From contig CALFKA010000193.1 in NCBI GenBank assembly GCA_937880545.1, positions 1 through 6,042 of the forward strand: a stretch of DNA of 6,042 nucleotides, given 5' to 3'. Each line of letters starts with the position of its first letter. The stretch's first letter is position 1. The translations under genes were made by a program, and so were the position numbers. A model generated the notes under the pieces. It was not told the DNA's origin. It worked only from the letters and a program-made list of their open reading frames with translations, and searched no databases. This stretch comes from an uncultured Clostridia bacterium. Its GTDB lineage: Bacteria > Bacillota > Clostridia > Peptostreptococcales > Acidaminobacteraceae. Positions 1 to 5,374 of this stretch are shown in pieces.

Positions 1-252
1 AATATCTCCCACTCGCAGATTTCTCAGTCGGCGGCTCATGCTTCCCACTTCTTTTATCAGCAGAGTAAATTCATCCTCCGCCTCTGATGCGACACTGAAT
101 GGTCTGCGCAGAAGATCCGGGCTCTCACGATCGATGACGGTGACGAACTGTCCCGGAGCAAATGTCATATCGGAAGGTTTTTCTAAAATGAGCTGATAGT
201 ATTCTTCGCCGAAGTCGCGCACTTCCTTTATCCTGCACTCAGCGGACCGCAT
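1..252 (-). CDS. pyrK: Dihydroorotate dehydrogenase electron transfer subunit (PyrK), N-terminal part only
   Basis: The first 84 codons are in the window; the rest lies beyond the left edge. PyrK carries FAD and a 2Fe-2S cluster and passes electrons from the PyrD dihydroorotate dehydrogenase to NAD in the type 1B enzyme, in the cytoplasm. The visible part matches the N-terminal FAD-binding barrel of the ferredoxin reductase fold: PGQFV at residues 33-37 and the flavin-binding RRPFS at 49-53, followed by LLIKEVG. The NAD-binding and iron-sulfur parts cannot be seen. The ATG at 250-252 is preceded by GAAGGAGG with a 6-nt spacer, which fixes the start inside the last codons of pyrF (14-nt overlap), so translation is probably coupled. 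The fold alone would also fit other flavin reductases; the position right after pyrC and pyrF makes PyrK the clear choice. A pyrD gene would be expected next to the left (inference). Confidence 0.9.
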   Translation of the reverse strand, partial: MRSAECRIKEVRDFGEEYYQLILEKPSDMTFAPGQFVTVIDRESPDLLRRPFSVASEAEDEFTLLIKEVGSMSRRLRNLRVGDI

Positions 253-1081
253 GGAGGGCCTCCTTCATCTCTTTTGTCGCCTCCCGGATTGCTTCTCTCC
301 AAGGGAGATCTGATTTCTTATAGGAGTAGATAATGCCACGAGAAGAGTTGACGATTGCCCGGCAACCATCCTCTCCAAAGGCACCTCGGAGATCCTCTGC
401 TGTACCTCCCTGTGCCCCGTAACCGGGAATGAGAAGCACTCTTTCAGGCATCAAAGCCCGCAGTCTTCTTAGTTCTTCCGGATGCGTGGCACCGACGACA
501 GCACCAAGCACGTTGGATGCAGTTTGCGGTTCTATCCGATCGAGCAGCGCCGCCATCTTTTCATAGACGGGGACCCCTTCCACAAGGAGATCCTGAAGTT
601 CTGAAGAAGAAGGATTGGATGTCTTTACCAGGACAAACACTCCACCTCCCCGCGCTTTTGCTGCTTGGTAGAATGGCAGAACTCCATCACTTCCCAGGTA
701 GCCATTGACGGTCAACGCATCACTTTCCCAGTCGCTTCCCGGAGTGAAGAAGGCTTTTGCATAGGCTGCTGCGGTCGAGCCGATATCTCCTCTCTTTGCA
801 TCCATGACCAGGTACAATCCTGCTTCTCGGATGATCGAGCAGATGCGTCGGAGCGCCTGCAGTCCCGCAAGACCGTACTGCTCAAAAAATGCAATCTGTG
901 GTTTCATCGCTACGGCATAGGGTGTCGCGCTCTCTATCACACCCTGCGCAAAACGCACCAGTTGATCTTCTACTGAAGTGTCTCGCGATCGGATCTCTTT
1001 CGGAAAATTTTCTATCACCGGATCCAATCCCACACAGACGCAGGAATCCTTTTCACGGATCATCTCAACGAGCGTCTTCAT
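239..1081 (-). CDS. pyrF: Orotidine 5'-phosphate decarboxylase, type 2
   Basis: This enzyme decarboxylates OMP to UMP, the last step of de novo pyrimidine synthesis, in the cytoplasm. The 280-aa length fits the longer type 2 subfamily, against about 230-240 aa for type 1. The subfamily signature DAKRGDIGST lies at residues 94-103 and contains the catalytic Asp94, Lys96 and Asp99. Other conserved blocks are GLDP at 18-21, KPQIAFFE at 60-67, the phosphate-loop PGYGAQGG at 219-226 and SSRGIIY at 246-252. The ATG at 1079-1081 is preceded by AAGGGGAGG with a 7-nt spacer, so I prefer it to the second Met at codon 7. The gene begins inside pyrC (17-nt overlap) and ends inside pyrK (14-nt overlap), as in one cotranscribed and probably translationally coupled message. 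Nothing is missing or broken. The family call is secure. Confidence 0.97.
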   Translation of the reverse strand: MKTLVEMIREKDSCVCVGLDPVIENFPKEIRSRDTSVEDQLVRFAQGVIESATPYAVAMKPQIAFFEQYGLAGLQALRRICSIIREAGLYLVMDAKRGDIGSTAAAYAKAFFTPGSDWESDALTVNGYLGSDGVLPFYQAAKARGGGVFVLVKTSNPSSSELQDLLVEGVPVYEKMAALLDRIEPQTASNVLGAVVGATHPEELRRLRALMPERVLLIPGYGAQGGTAEDLRGAFGEDGCRAIVNSSRGIIYSYKKSDLPWREAIREATKEMKEALHAVR

Positions 1082-2333
1082 AGACCCACCTCCCCTTGAT
1101 CATGGTCGCCTTCACTCTTCCTCGGAGCAGAACCCCCTCAAGTGGCGTGTTCTTTCCCATAGAAACCAGCTCCCGTCTTCTGAGTGTCCATTCTTCCTCC
1201 GGATCGAGGAGCACTAGATTGGCGGGGTAGCCTTTTTCTATCCTGCCTTCTTTTAGTTCAGCCAGTTCTGCGGGCTTTTCACTCATCAGACGGAGTAGCT
1301 CTACGAGTGTGAGTTCTTCCTCATCTACTAAAAATGTATTACCAAGAGCAAACGCCACTTCAAAGCCACTGAGACCATAAGAAGCTTGCGCCATGGGGAG
1401 CTGTTTACTCTCTTCTTCATGCGGTGCATGGTCCGTCACAATAACGTCAATTACACCGTTTTTTAATCCTTCAATCAACGCCTGCCTGTCCTCTTCCTCT
1501 CGGATAGGAGGATTCACTTTTGCCAGCGTACCGGCTTGTAGTAGCACTTCCTCTGTCATGGAGAAGTGGTGCGGGCAGACTTCAGCCGAAACACGCAGTC
1601 CTTTTGCCTTCGCTTCCTGCACCATTTCTACTGCTTCTTTTGTACTGAGGTGGCAGAGATGAAGTCTGGCACCAGGATGCTTTTCTAAAAGATCGATGTC
1701 TCTTTGGATCATCCCCCACTCTGCTTCCGAGGGAATCCCATCTACCTCAAAGTCTTCAATGTATTTACCTCGATGGATAGCGCCTATTGTAAACAGACTT
1801 TTTTCTTCCTCGTGGACAGCGAGAAGGCCCCCAAACGCACCGATGCGCTGTAGCGCTTCAATCATTTGCTCATCTGTCGCAATGGGCGCTCCGTCGTCAG
1901 TAAAGAAATGACAGCCTTCTTCATGCAGCCCCTCAATATTTGAAAATGTTTCTCCGGCTATGGAACACGTCACACTTCCATACAGAGTAACTGGAACGGG
2001 CGATTTTTTTGAAAGTTCTTTAATCATCTTATAGTGTTCTTTTGTGTCGGGAGAAGGACGTGTATTTGGCATGGCGAAGACGTGTGTAAAGCCACCGGCA
2101 GCGGCAGCCATTCCCTCGCTCTCAAAAGTCCCTTTGTGTTCTCCACCGGGTTCTCTCATGTGGACATGAAGATCGATAAAGCCGGGAGCAAGGACTTTTC
2201 CTTCGGCGTCAAATATCTCTTCGCCTTGAAGTTCTGTCCCCCACTCGACAATGAGTCCATCGGAAATCTTTACATCCCCAAAAAATAATTCTTCTTTTTC
2301 AGGGAGCAGTAAATGCGCATTTTTGATGATCAT
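1065..2333 (-). CDS. pyrC: Dihydroorotase, class I zinc amidohydrolase
   Basis: Dihydroorotase closes N-carbamoyl-L-aspartate to L-dihydroorotate, step 3 of the pathway. The protein has 422 residues, a usual length for the class I form found in Bacillus and Aquifex and longer than the roughly 350-aa class II enzyme of E. coli. The metal-site motifs are all visible: DLHVHMREPG at 54-63 (His56, His58), the bridging-Asp region FTDDG at 144-148, His174 in AVHEEE, His228 in LHLCHLS, and Asp301 in TDHAPHEEE. Substrate-binding elements include MPNTRP at 88-93. The ATG at 2331-2333 follows GAGGAGG with a 5-nt spacer. It is the first gene of the leftward pyrC-pyrF-pyrK run and stands back to back with pyrB. 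Class I enzymes often associate with the aspartate transcarbamoylase catalytic chain in other bacteria, so physical contact with PyrB is conceivable but is inference. Allantoinase and hydantoinase relatives are excluded by context. Confidence 0.97.
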   Translation of the reverse strand: MIIKNAHLLLPEKEELFFGDVKISDGLIVEWGTELQGEEIFDAEGKVLAPGFIDLHVHMREPGGEHKGTFESEGMAAAAGGFTHVFAMPNTRPSPDTKEHYKMIKELSKKSPVPVTLYGSVTCSIAGETFSNIEGLHEEGCHFFTDDGAPIATDEQMIEALQRIGAFGGLLAVHEEEKSLFTIGAIHRGKYIEDFEVDGIPSEAEWGMIQRDIDLLEKHPGARLHLCHLSTKEAVEMVQEAKAKGLRVSAEVCPHHFSMTEEVLLQAGTLAKVNPPIREEEDRQALIEGLKNGVIDVIVTDHAPHEEESKQLPMAQASYGLSGFEVAFALGNTFLVDEEELTLVELLRLMSEKPAELAELKEGRIEKGYPANLVLLDPEEEWTLRRRELVSMGKNTPLEGVLLRGRVKATMIKGRWVYEDAR

Positions 2334-2335
2334 AC

Positions 2336-2367
2336 GGACCTCCTCTGTCCTATTAGTCTATCAGAGA
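2336..2367 (-). promoter_or_regulatory. Possible hairpins over the pyrC ribosome binding site
   Basis: In the pyrC message, GGAC (2350-2347) can pair with GUCC (2339-2336), leaving a 7-nt loop that contains most of the GAGGAGG ribosome binding site. A competing 6-bp pairing is UCUCUG (2367-2362) with CAGAGG (2347-2342), which covers the 5' edge of the same site. Both helices are short, so this could be chance. If real, it would point to translational control of pyrC, for example by a protein or by switching between the two structures. I found no convincing sigma-A promoter for pyrC on this strand. Confidence 0.25.
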
Positions 2368-2381
2368 GCCATCGCTTCGTC

Positions 2382-2410
2382 TTGTATTTTTTTGTGGAGT
2401 CTGCTATTCT
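2382..2410 (+). promoter_or_regulatory. Candidate sigma-A promoter of pyrBI
   Basis: TTGTAT at 2382-2387 and TATTCT at 2405-2410 are separated by exactly 17 bp. The -35 matches the consensus at three of six positions and the -10 at four of six, so sequence support is modest. Its position is right: transcription would begin near 2416-2418, shortly before the PyrR-type hairpin at 2429, giving a leader of about 110 nt before the pyrB start. Confidence 0.5.
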
Positions 2411-2428
2411 TTTTACGGAAACCTTTAA

Positions 2429-2452
2429 CCTGAACCAGAGAGTGCAGAAAGG
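2429..2452 (+). promoter_or_regulatory. Candidate PyrR-binding hairpin (anti-antiterminator)
   Basis: The transcript here shows the layout of known PyrR binding loops. There is a lower CC/GG stem (2429-2430 with 2451-2452), a purine bulge GAAA on the 3' side (2447-2450), an upper stem UGAAC/GUGCA (2431-2435 with 2442-2446, one A-G mismatch) and the hexaloop CAGAGA (2436-2441). The CAGAGAG core and the purine-rich 3' bulge are the conserved features of this element in Bacillota. UMP- or UTP-bound PyrR would hold this hairpin and prevent the antiterminator from forming. The upper-stem mismatch and the short lower stem are departures from the best-known examples. No pyrR gene is in the window. 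Confidence 0.7.
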
Positions 2453-2472
2453 ATTCGCCACTTTTTCTGCGC
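2442..2472 (+). promoter_or_regulatory. Candidate antiterminator of the pyrBI leader
   Basis: Bases 2442-2450 (GUGCAGAAA) pair with 2464-2472 (UUUCUGCGC) in 9 bp, including one G-U pair. Two further G-U pairs (2451-2452 with 2462-2463) extend this to 11 bp around a 9-nt loop. The left arm is the 3' half of the PyrR-type hairpin and the right arm contains the 5' half of the terminator stem, so this structure excludes both. That mutual exclusion is the hallmark of PyrR attenuation: read-through when pyrimidines are scarce, termination when PyrR captures the upstream hairpin. Confidence 0.65.
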
Positions 2473-2487
2473 GGCAGATTTTTTTTT
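2466..2487 (+). terminator. Candidate attenuator terminator before pyrB
   Basis: A 5-bp stem, UCUGC (2466-2470) with GCAGA (2474-2478), closes a GCG loop and runs directly into nine T's (2479-2487). The stem is short for an intrinsic terminator, but the uninterrupted T tract and the overlap with the antiterminator support the role. It lies 38 bp before the pyrB start. Confidence 0.6.
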
Positions 2488-2514
2488 GCCCTTTAACCGT
2501 ACTCAGTGAAGTAG

Positions 2515-2520
2515 AAAGGA
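2515..2520 (+). promoter_or_regulatory. Ribosome binding site that fixes the pyrB start
   Basis: AAAGGA lies 5 nt before the ATG at 2526. The reading frame is open further upstream, to an ATG at 2313 inside pyrC, but no comparable site precedes that codon and the extension would run through the attenuator. Confidence 0.8.
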
Positions 2521-2525
2521 AACAA

Positions 2526-3449
2526 ATGCGACATCTGATCCAACCGGAGGACCTGAGCAATCAGGAATACATGGAGCTCCTCGAAGCCACGGCCCATATT
2601 CAGGCTCATCCTGACCTATACAAGGAGCGAGCAAAAGGGAAGATACTCGGGAGCCTCTTTTTTGAGCCGTCCACCAGAACAAAATTCAGCTTTGACTCGG
2701 CGATGCTGCGTCTTGGGGGAGAAGTTATCGGCTTTTCCGACGCGCAAGGCACCTCCTCACAAAAAGGAGAGAGTTTAGCAGACACCATCCGTATTATGAG
2801 TGGATTTGCTGACATTCTCGCCATCCGACATGCGCTAGAGGGCGCGAGCCTTCTGGCTTCTAAAACATCGCGTGTCCCTATCATCAACGGAGGAGACGGC
2901 GGTCATCAGCATCCGACCCAAGCCCTGACAGACCTCTACACCATCTATCACTACAAGAAAAAACTCAATGGTCACAAGATTGCGCTGATTGGCGACCTCA
3001 AATATGGGCGCACGGTTCACTCTCTCATAAAAACATTGGCGCGATTTGATGTAGACAGTTTCTACCTAGTATCCCCGGAAGAGCTTTCCATGCCCAGACA
3101 TATACTGGATTTAATGGAGGATCGCTATCCTAACATCAAGATCCACGTCTTACATGAAATGGAACCGGCCATCCGCGAGTGTGACATTCTCTACATGACA
3201 CGCATTCAAAAAGAACGCTTCTTCAACGAAGCGGATTACCTCAAACTGAAGAACTCCTACCTCCTCGACGAAGAGAAGATGGAGCTGGCAAAAAAAGATG
3301 CCATCCTGATGCATCCGCTCCCCCGGGTCAACGAAATTGCTATTGAGCTCGACAGCGACCCAAGGGCTGTCTATTTTGAACAGGCTGCCATGGGGATGTA
3401 TGTGCGCATGGCTCTCATTCTCAAGCTATTGGAGGAACAGGATGATTAA
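2526..3449 (+). CDS. pyrB: Aspartate carbamoyltransferase, catalytic chain
   Basis: PyrB joins carbamoyl phosphate and L-aspartate to give N-carbamoyl-L-aspartate, the committed step of pyrimidine synthesis. At 307 aa it has the normal length. Carbamoyl phosphate-binding STRT is at residues 49-52 within FFEPSTRT. The flexible loop with Ser77/Ser78 and Lys80 (SSQKGES) comes from the neighbouring subunit in the trimer. Arg101, the HPTQ block at 129-132, Arg162 in GRTVHS, the aspartate-binding RIQ at 226-228 and HPLPR at 263-267 are all present. STRT together with the RIQ-type aspartate loop separates it from ornithine carbamoyltransferase. Its 3' end overlaps pyrI by 8 nt, so the two chains are made together, as needed for an E. 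coli-type holoenzyme of two catalytic trimers and three regulatory dimers (known for the family, inferred here). Expression is probably governed by the leader attenuator. Confidence 0.98.
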   Translation: MRHLIQPEDLSNQEYMELLEATAHIQAHPDLYKERAKGKILGSLFFEPSTRTKFSFDSAMLRLGGEVIGFSDAQGTSSQKGESLADTIRIMSGFADILAIRHALEGASLLASKTSRVPIINGGDGGHQHPTQALTDLYTIYHYKKKLNGHKIALIGDLKYGRTVHSLIKTLARFDVDSFYLVSPEELSMPRHILDLMEDRYPNIKIHVLHEMEPAIRECDILYMTRIQKERFFNEADYLKLKNSYLLDEEKMELAKKDAILMHPLPRVNEIAIELDSDPRAVYFEQAAMGMYVRMALILKLLEEQDD

Positions 3450-3873
3450 TGTATCTGGTATAGAAAACGGCATCGTGATCGATCACATTCCCGCCGGAAA
3501 AGGCTGGAAGATCTTTCAAAAACTCAACCTCGACACCATCGCGACACCTGTTGTTCTACTTATGGGCGTGCGTTCCACTAGGATGGGACAGAAGGATATC
3601 ATAAAAATCGAAGGTCGCTGGGATGTGGACCTGGATCTTCTTGCACTGATCGATCCTGACATTACGACCTCTCGTATCGTCGAAGGAAAAGTAGTGGAAA
3701 AGAAATCCATGGACGTCCCCGGACGTGTCAAAGGTCTCTTTCCCTGCGCCAATCCCCGCTGTGTTAGCCACTCAGACCAATTAGCTGTCCCGGAGTTTAC
3801 TCTTGTTAGGAGGAATGGTTCGCTGCACTACCAATGCAACTACTGTGACGAGATCACAAGGTACAGTCTTTAA
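3442..3873 (+). CDS. pyrI: Aspartate carbamoyltransferase, regulatory chain
   Basis: PyrI binds nucleotides (CTP or UTP inhibit and ATP activates in E. coli) and links catalytic trimers through a zinc domain. The protein has 143 aa, slightly shorter than the roughly 153-aa E. coli chain. The allosteric domain shows GIVIDHIPAG at 10-19 and KDIIKIEG at 51-58, whose Lys55 aligns with E. coli Lys60; Lys87 aligns with Lys94. The C-terminal zinc domain has Cys102-x4-Cys107 and Cys132-x2-Cys135, the family's four ligands. The ATG lies in the overlap ATGATTAA with the pyrB stop, preceded by GGAGG with a 6-nt spacer. The frame extends upstream to an ATG at 3337 inside pyrB, but that start has no family support. 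Compared with E. coli, about five N-terminal residues are missing, Asn84 aligns with Ser77 and Tyr89 with Gly82, so nucleotide response may differ (inference by eye alignment). Confidence 0.97.
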   Translation: MINVSGIENGIVIDHIPAGKGWKIFQKLNLDTIATPVVLLMGVRSTRMGQKDIIKIEGRWDVDLDLLALIDPDITTSRIVEGKVVEKKSMDVPGRVKGLFPCANPRCVSHSDQLAVPEFTLVRRNGSLHYQCNYCDEITRYSL

Positions 3874-3886
3874 ATTATATATCACC

Positions 3887-3930
3887 AGACCGCTGCCATC
3901 TCCAATAGGGTGCGCAGCGGTCTTCTTTCT
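3887..3930 (+). terminator. Intrinsic terminator of pyrBI
   Basis: A perfect 10-bp inverted repeat, AGACCGCTGC (3887-3896) and GCAGCGGTCT (3914-3923), encloses a 17-nt loop and is followed by the T-rich TCTTTCT. It starts 13 bp after the pyrI stop. The T tract is interrupted, so some read-through is possible. Confidence 0.85.
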
Positions 3931-3948
3931 GTAGGATCCACTCGGACG

Positions 3949-3976
3949 TTCTCTCCCAAGCCATCATGGGTATAAA
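3949..3976 (+). promoter_or_regulatory. Candidate promoter of the amidase-family gene
   Basis: TATAAA at 3971-3976 matches the -10 consensus at five of six positions. The best -35 at a suitable distance is the poor TTCTCT at 3949-3954 (16-bp spacer). The location just after the pyrBI terminator and about 40 bp before the gene supports an independent promoter; the weak -35 suggests low activity or help from an activator. Confidence 0.45.
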
Positions 3977-3988
3977 TAACATAGTTAT
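3976..3988 (+). repeat. Short inverted repeat next to the -10 box
   Basis: ATAAC (3976-3980) and GTTAT (3984-3988) form a perfect 5-bp inverted repeat with a 3-bp centre. It overlaps the last base of the candidate -10 and covers the expected transcription start, where a repressor operator would be effective. The repeat is short and A+T-rich, so chance is a fair alternative. Confidence 0.3.
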
Positions 3989-4003
3989 GACCAATATGAC
4001 TGG

Positions 4004-4010
4004 AGAGGAG
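4004..4010 (+). promoter_or_regulatory. Ribosome binding site that fixes the amidase-family start
   Basis: AGAGGAG lies 6 nt before the ATG at 4017. Three in-frame ATGs upstream, the first at 3966, lack such a site, and the first lies only a few bases before the candidate -10 box. Confidence 0.85.
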
Positions 4011-4016
4011 AACACA

Positions 4017-5303
4017 ATGAGTAAATCCACACTTTTTGTCAACACCTTTACAAACGGTATCCTTGGACCATCCTCTGAGATGCTCGGACCGCTCCGATCT
4101 GGCGGAATCATTGTCGCTCATACCGCTCCCGGCTGCTGGGGACCGATGATCACTCCTGAAATCAGGGGAGGCCACGAAGTCACACAACCCGTTGCCATTG
4201 AAGGCGCTGAACCCGGGGATGCGATCATGATCCGGATTCACTCACTGCAGATTACCAGTCACGGCACAAGCTCCGGTGTCGATGTCACCAACTCAGCCTG
4301 TGCACTGGGCGACCCTTTCGTCGCCGGCAAATGTGCAGAGTGCGGCACTGTATGGCCCAAGACGAAAGTGGTGGGGATTGGACCAGAGGCTATCCGCTGC
4401 GAAAACTGTGGCGCTGTCGTCAACCCCTTCAGCTTCGCCTCCGGCTATACCATGGTCTTTGATGAAGCGTACCAGTTCGGGCTGACACTTCCTGAAGAAG
4501 AAGTAGAAAAAGTGGCACAGGATGCGGAGAACTTCTCTAATCTTCCCGAACATTCGATCCAACACTCTGTCACCTCTCTGGCACCAAGCGATCTGCCGGG
4601 ACTTATCTCCCGTGTGACACCATTTCTAGGGCAACTCGGCACGACACCTGCCGTCGACACCCCGGATTCCCATAATGCCGGAGACTTTGGCCAGTTCCTG
4701 ATCGGTGCACCGCATGACTATGGAATCAAAGCAGAAGGGATCTCTCAGCTCACCGATGGCCACATGGACATCAACCGCGTTCGCGCGGGTGCTATCCTGA
4801 TCGCTCCTGTCCGTGTACCTGGGGGCGGTGTCTATCTCGGTGATATGCATGCCATGCAGGGAGACGGAGAGATTGCAGGCCACACCGCCGACATTGCGGG
4901 TGTCGCCATCTTACAGCTGACACTGATCAAGAATCTCCCCCTAGACGGCCCGATCCTTCTTCCCGTTGCGCAAGACCTCCCGTACCTGACGAAGCCACTT
5001 ACAAGCAAGGAAAAGAAAGTCGCCGAACGGCTGGCTTCCCAGTGGAATGTGAAGCTGGAGAAGAATTGGCCGCTTTCCTTTGTCGGAACAGGGGCTACTT
5101 TAAACGAAGCTGTCGATACAGCGCTTTCCCGCGCTGCCGGCTTCCTGGACATGACAGTAGAGGAAGTGAAGAACCGCGCCACAATCAATGGTGAACTCCA
5201 GATCGGAAGGTATCCCGGTACCGTCACAGCCACCTTCTCTGTCCCAGAAAAGATACTGAAGAAGGTCGGGCTCCTTGATATTGTAAAGGCACAGTACGGC
5301 TAG
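4017..5303 (+). CDS. Acetamidase/formamidase family protein with a zinc-ribbon-like insert
   Basis: This 428-aa protein belongs to the FmdA/AmdA family, whose characterised members hydrolyse formamide or short aliphatic amides to ammonia and the acid. The family core is clear: the N-terminal region with EGAEPGD at 62-68, DGHMD at 247-251 in the place of the usual GGNMD-like block, the APVRVPGG strand at 263-270, and the signature GDMHAMQGDGE at 275-285 with Asp276, His278 and Glu285. Unusual is CAEC at 106-109 and CENC at 128-131, a CX2C-X18-CX2C pattern typical of a structural zinc knuckle, placed between the N-terminal and central parts. I see no signal peptide or membrane segment, so it should be cytoplasmic. 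It stands alone between two terminators. The actual substrate cannot be told from sequence; many family members are untested, and no amide transporter or urease-like neighbour is visible to help. Confidence 0.88.
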   Translation: MSKSTLFVNTFTNGILGPSSEMLGPLRSGGIIVAHTAPGCWGPMITPEIRGGHEVTQPVAIEGAEPGDAIMIRIHSLQITSHGTSSGVDVTNSACALGDPFVAGKCAECGTVWPKTKVVGIGPEAIRCENCGAVVNPFSFASGYTMVFDEAYQFGLTLPEEEVEKVAQDAENFSNLPEHSIQHSVTSLAPSDLPGLISRVTPFLGQLGTTPAVDTPDSHNAGDFGQFLIGAPHDYGIKAEGISQLTDGHMDINRVRAGAILIAPVRVPGGGVYLGDMHAMQGDGEIAGHTADIAGVAILQLTLIKNLPLDGPILLPVAQDLPYLTKPLTSKEKKVAERLASQWNVKLEKNWPLSFVGTGATLNEAVDTALSRAAGFLDMTVEEVKNRATINGELQIGRYPGTVTATFSVPEKILKKVGLLDIVKAQYG

Positions 5304-5314
5304 ACAAACTTGAA

Positions 5315-5371
5315 AACGACAAAGCCCTTCTGCACCGGAGTCATCATACCGGCAGAAGGGCTTTTCTCGTT
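5315..5371. terminator. Strong terminator between convergent genes, probably bidirectional
   Basis: A perfect 13-bp inverted repeat, AAAGCCCTTCTGC (5321-5333) and GCAGAAGGGCTTT (5352-5364), encloses an 18-nt loop. Beyond a small internal loop, AACGA (5315-5319) also pairs with TCGTT (5367-5371). On the plus strand it ends in TTTTCTCGTT, and on the minus strand in TTTGTCGTTTTC, so it can stop transcription from the amidase-family gene and from pcp. Both genes end within 12 bp of it. Confidence 0.9.
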
Positions 5372-5374
5372 GAC

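Noticed and set aside
517..1217. Several plus-strand open frames of 60-100 codons opposite pyrF and the pyrC end
   Set aside because: They lie antisense to well-supported genes, overlap one another, lack family motifs and good ribosome binding sites, and are explained by codon bias of the opposite strand.
2362..2368. A second plus-strand CAGAGAG, the core of the PyrR loop, 74 bp before the one annotated
   Set aside because: The flanking bases do not pair to close a CAGAGA hexaloop, and it lies upstream of the candidate pyrB promoter, so it would not be in that transcript.
2442..2525. A GTG at 2442 in frame with pyrB, suggesting a translated leader or an N-terminal extension
   Set aside because: It has no ribosome binding site, sits inside the predicted PyrR hairpin, and the 28 extra residues have no counterpart in the family. 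The ATG at 2526 gives the standard length and N-terminus.
4106..4139. Whether the amidase-family gene might be a fusion or frameshifted because of its length
   Set aside because: One uninterrupted frame carries the N-terminal blocks, the Cys insert and the GDMHAMQGDGE signature in order, with a normal C-terminal end. The extra length is explained by insertions, not by a break.
3882..4241. A minus-strand frame of 119 codons over the pyrI terminator and the start of the amidase-family gene
   Set aside because: It runs through a strong terminator hairpin and is antisense to a clear conserved gene; the protein shows no recognisable motif.
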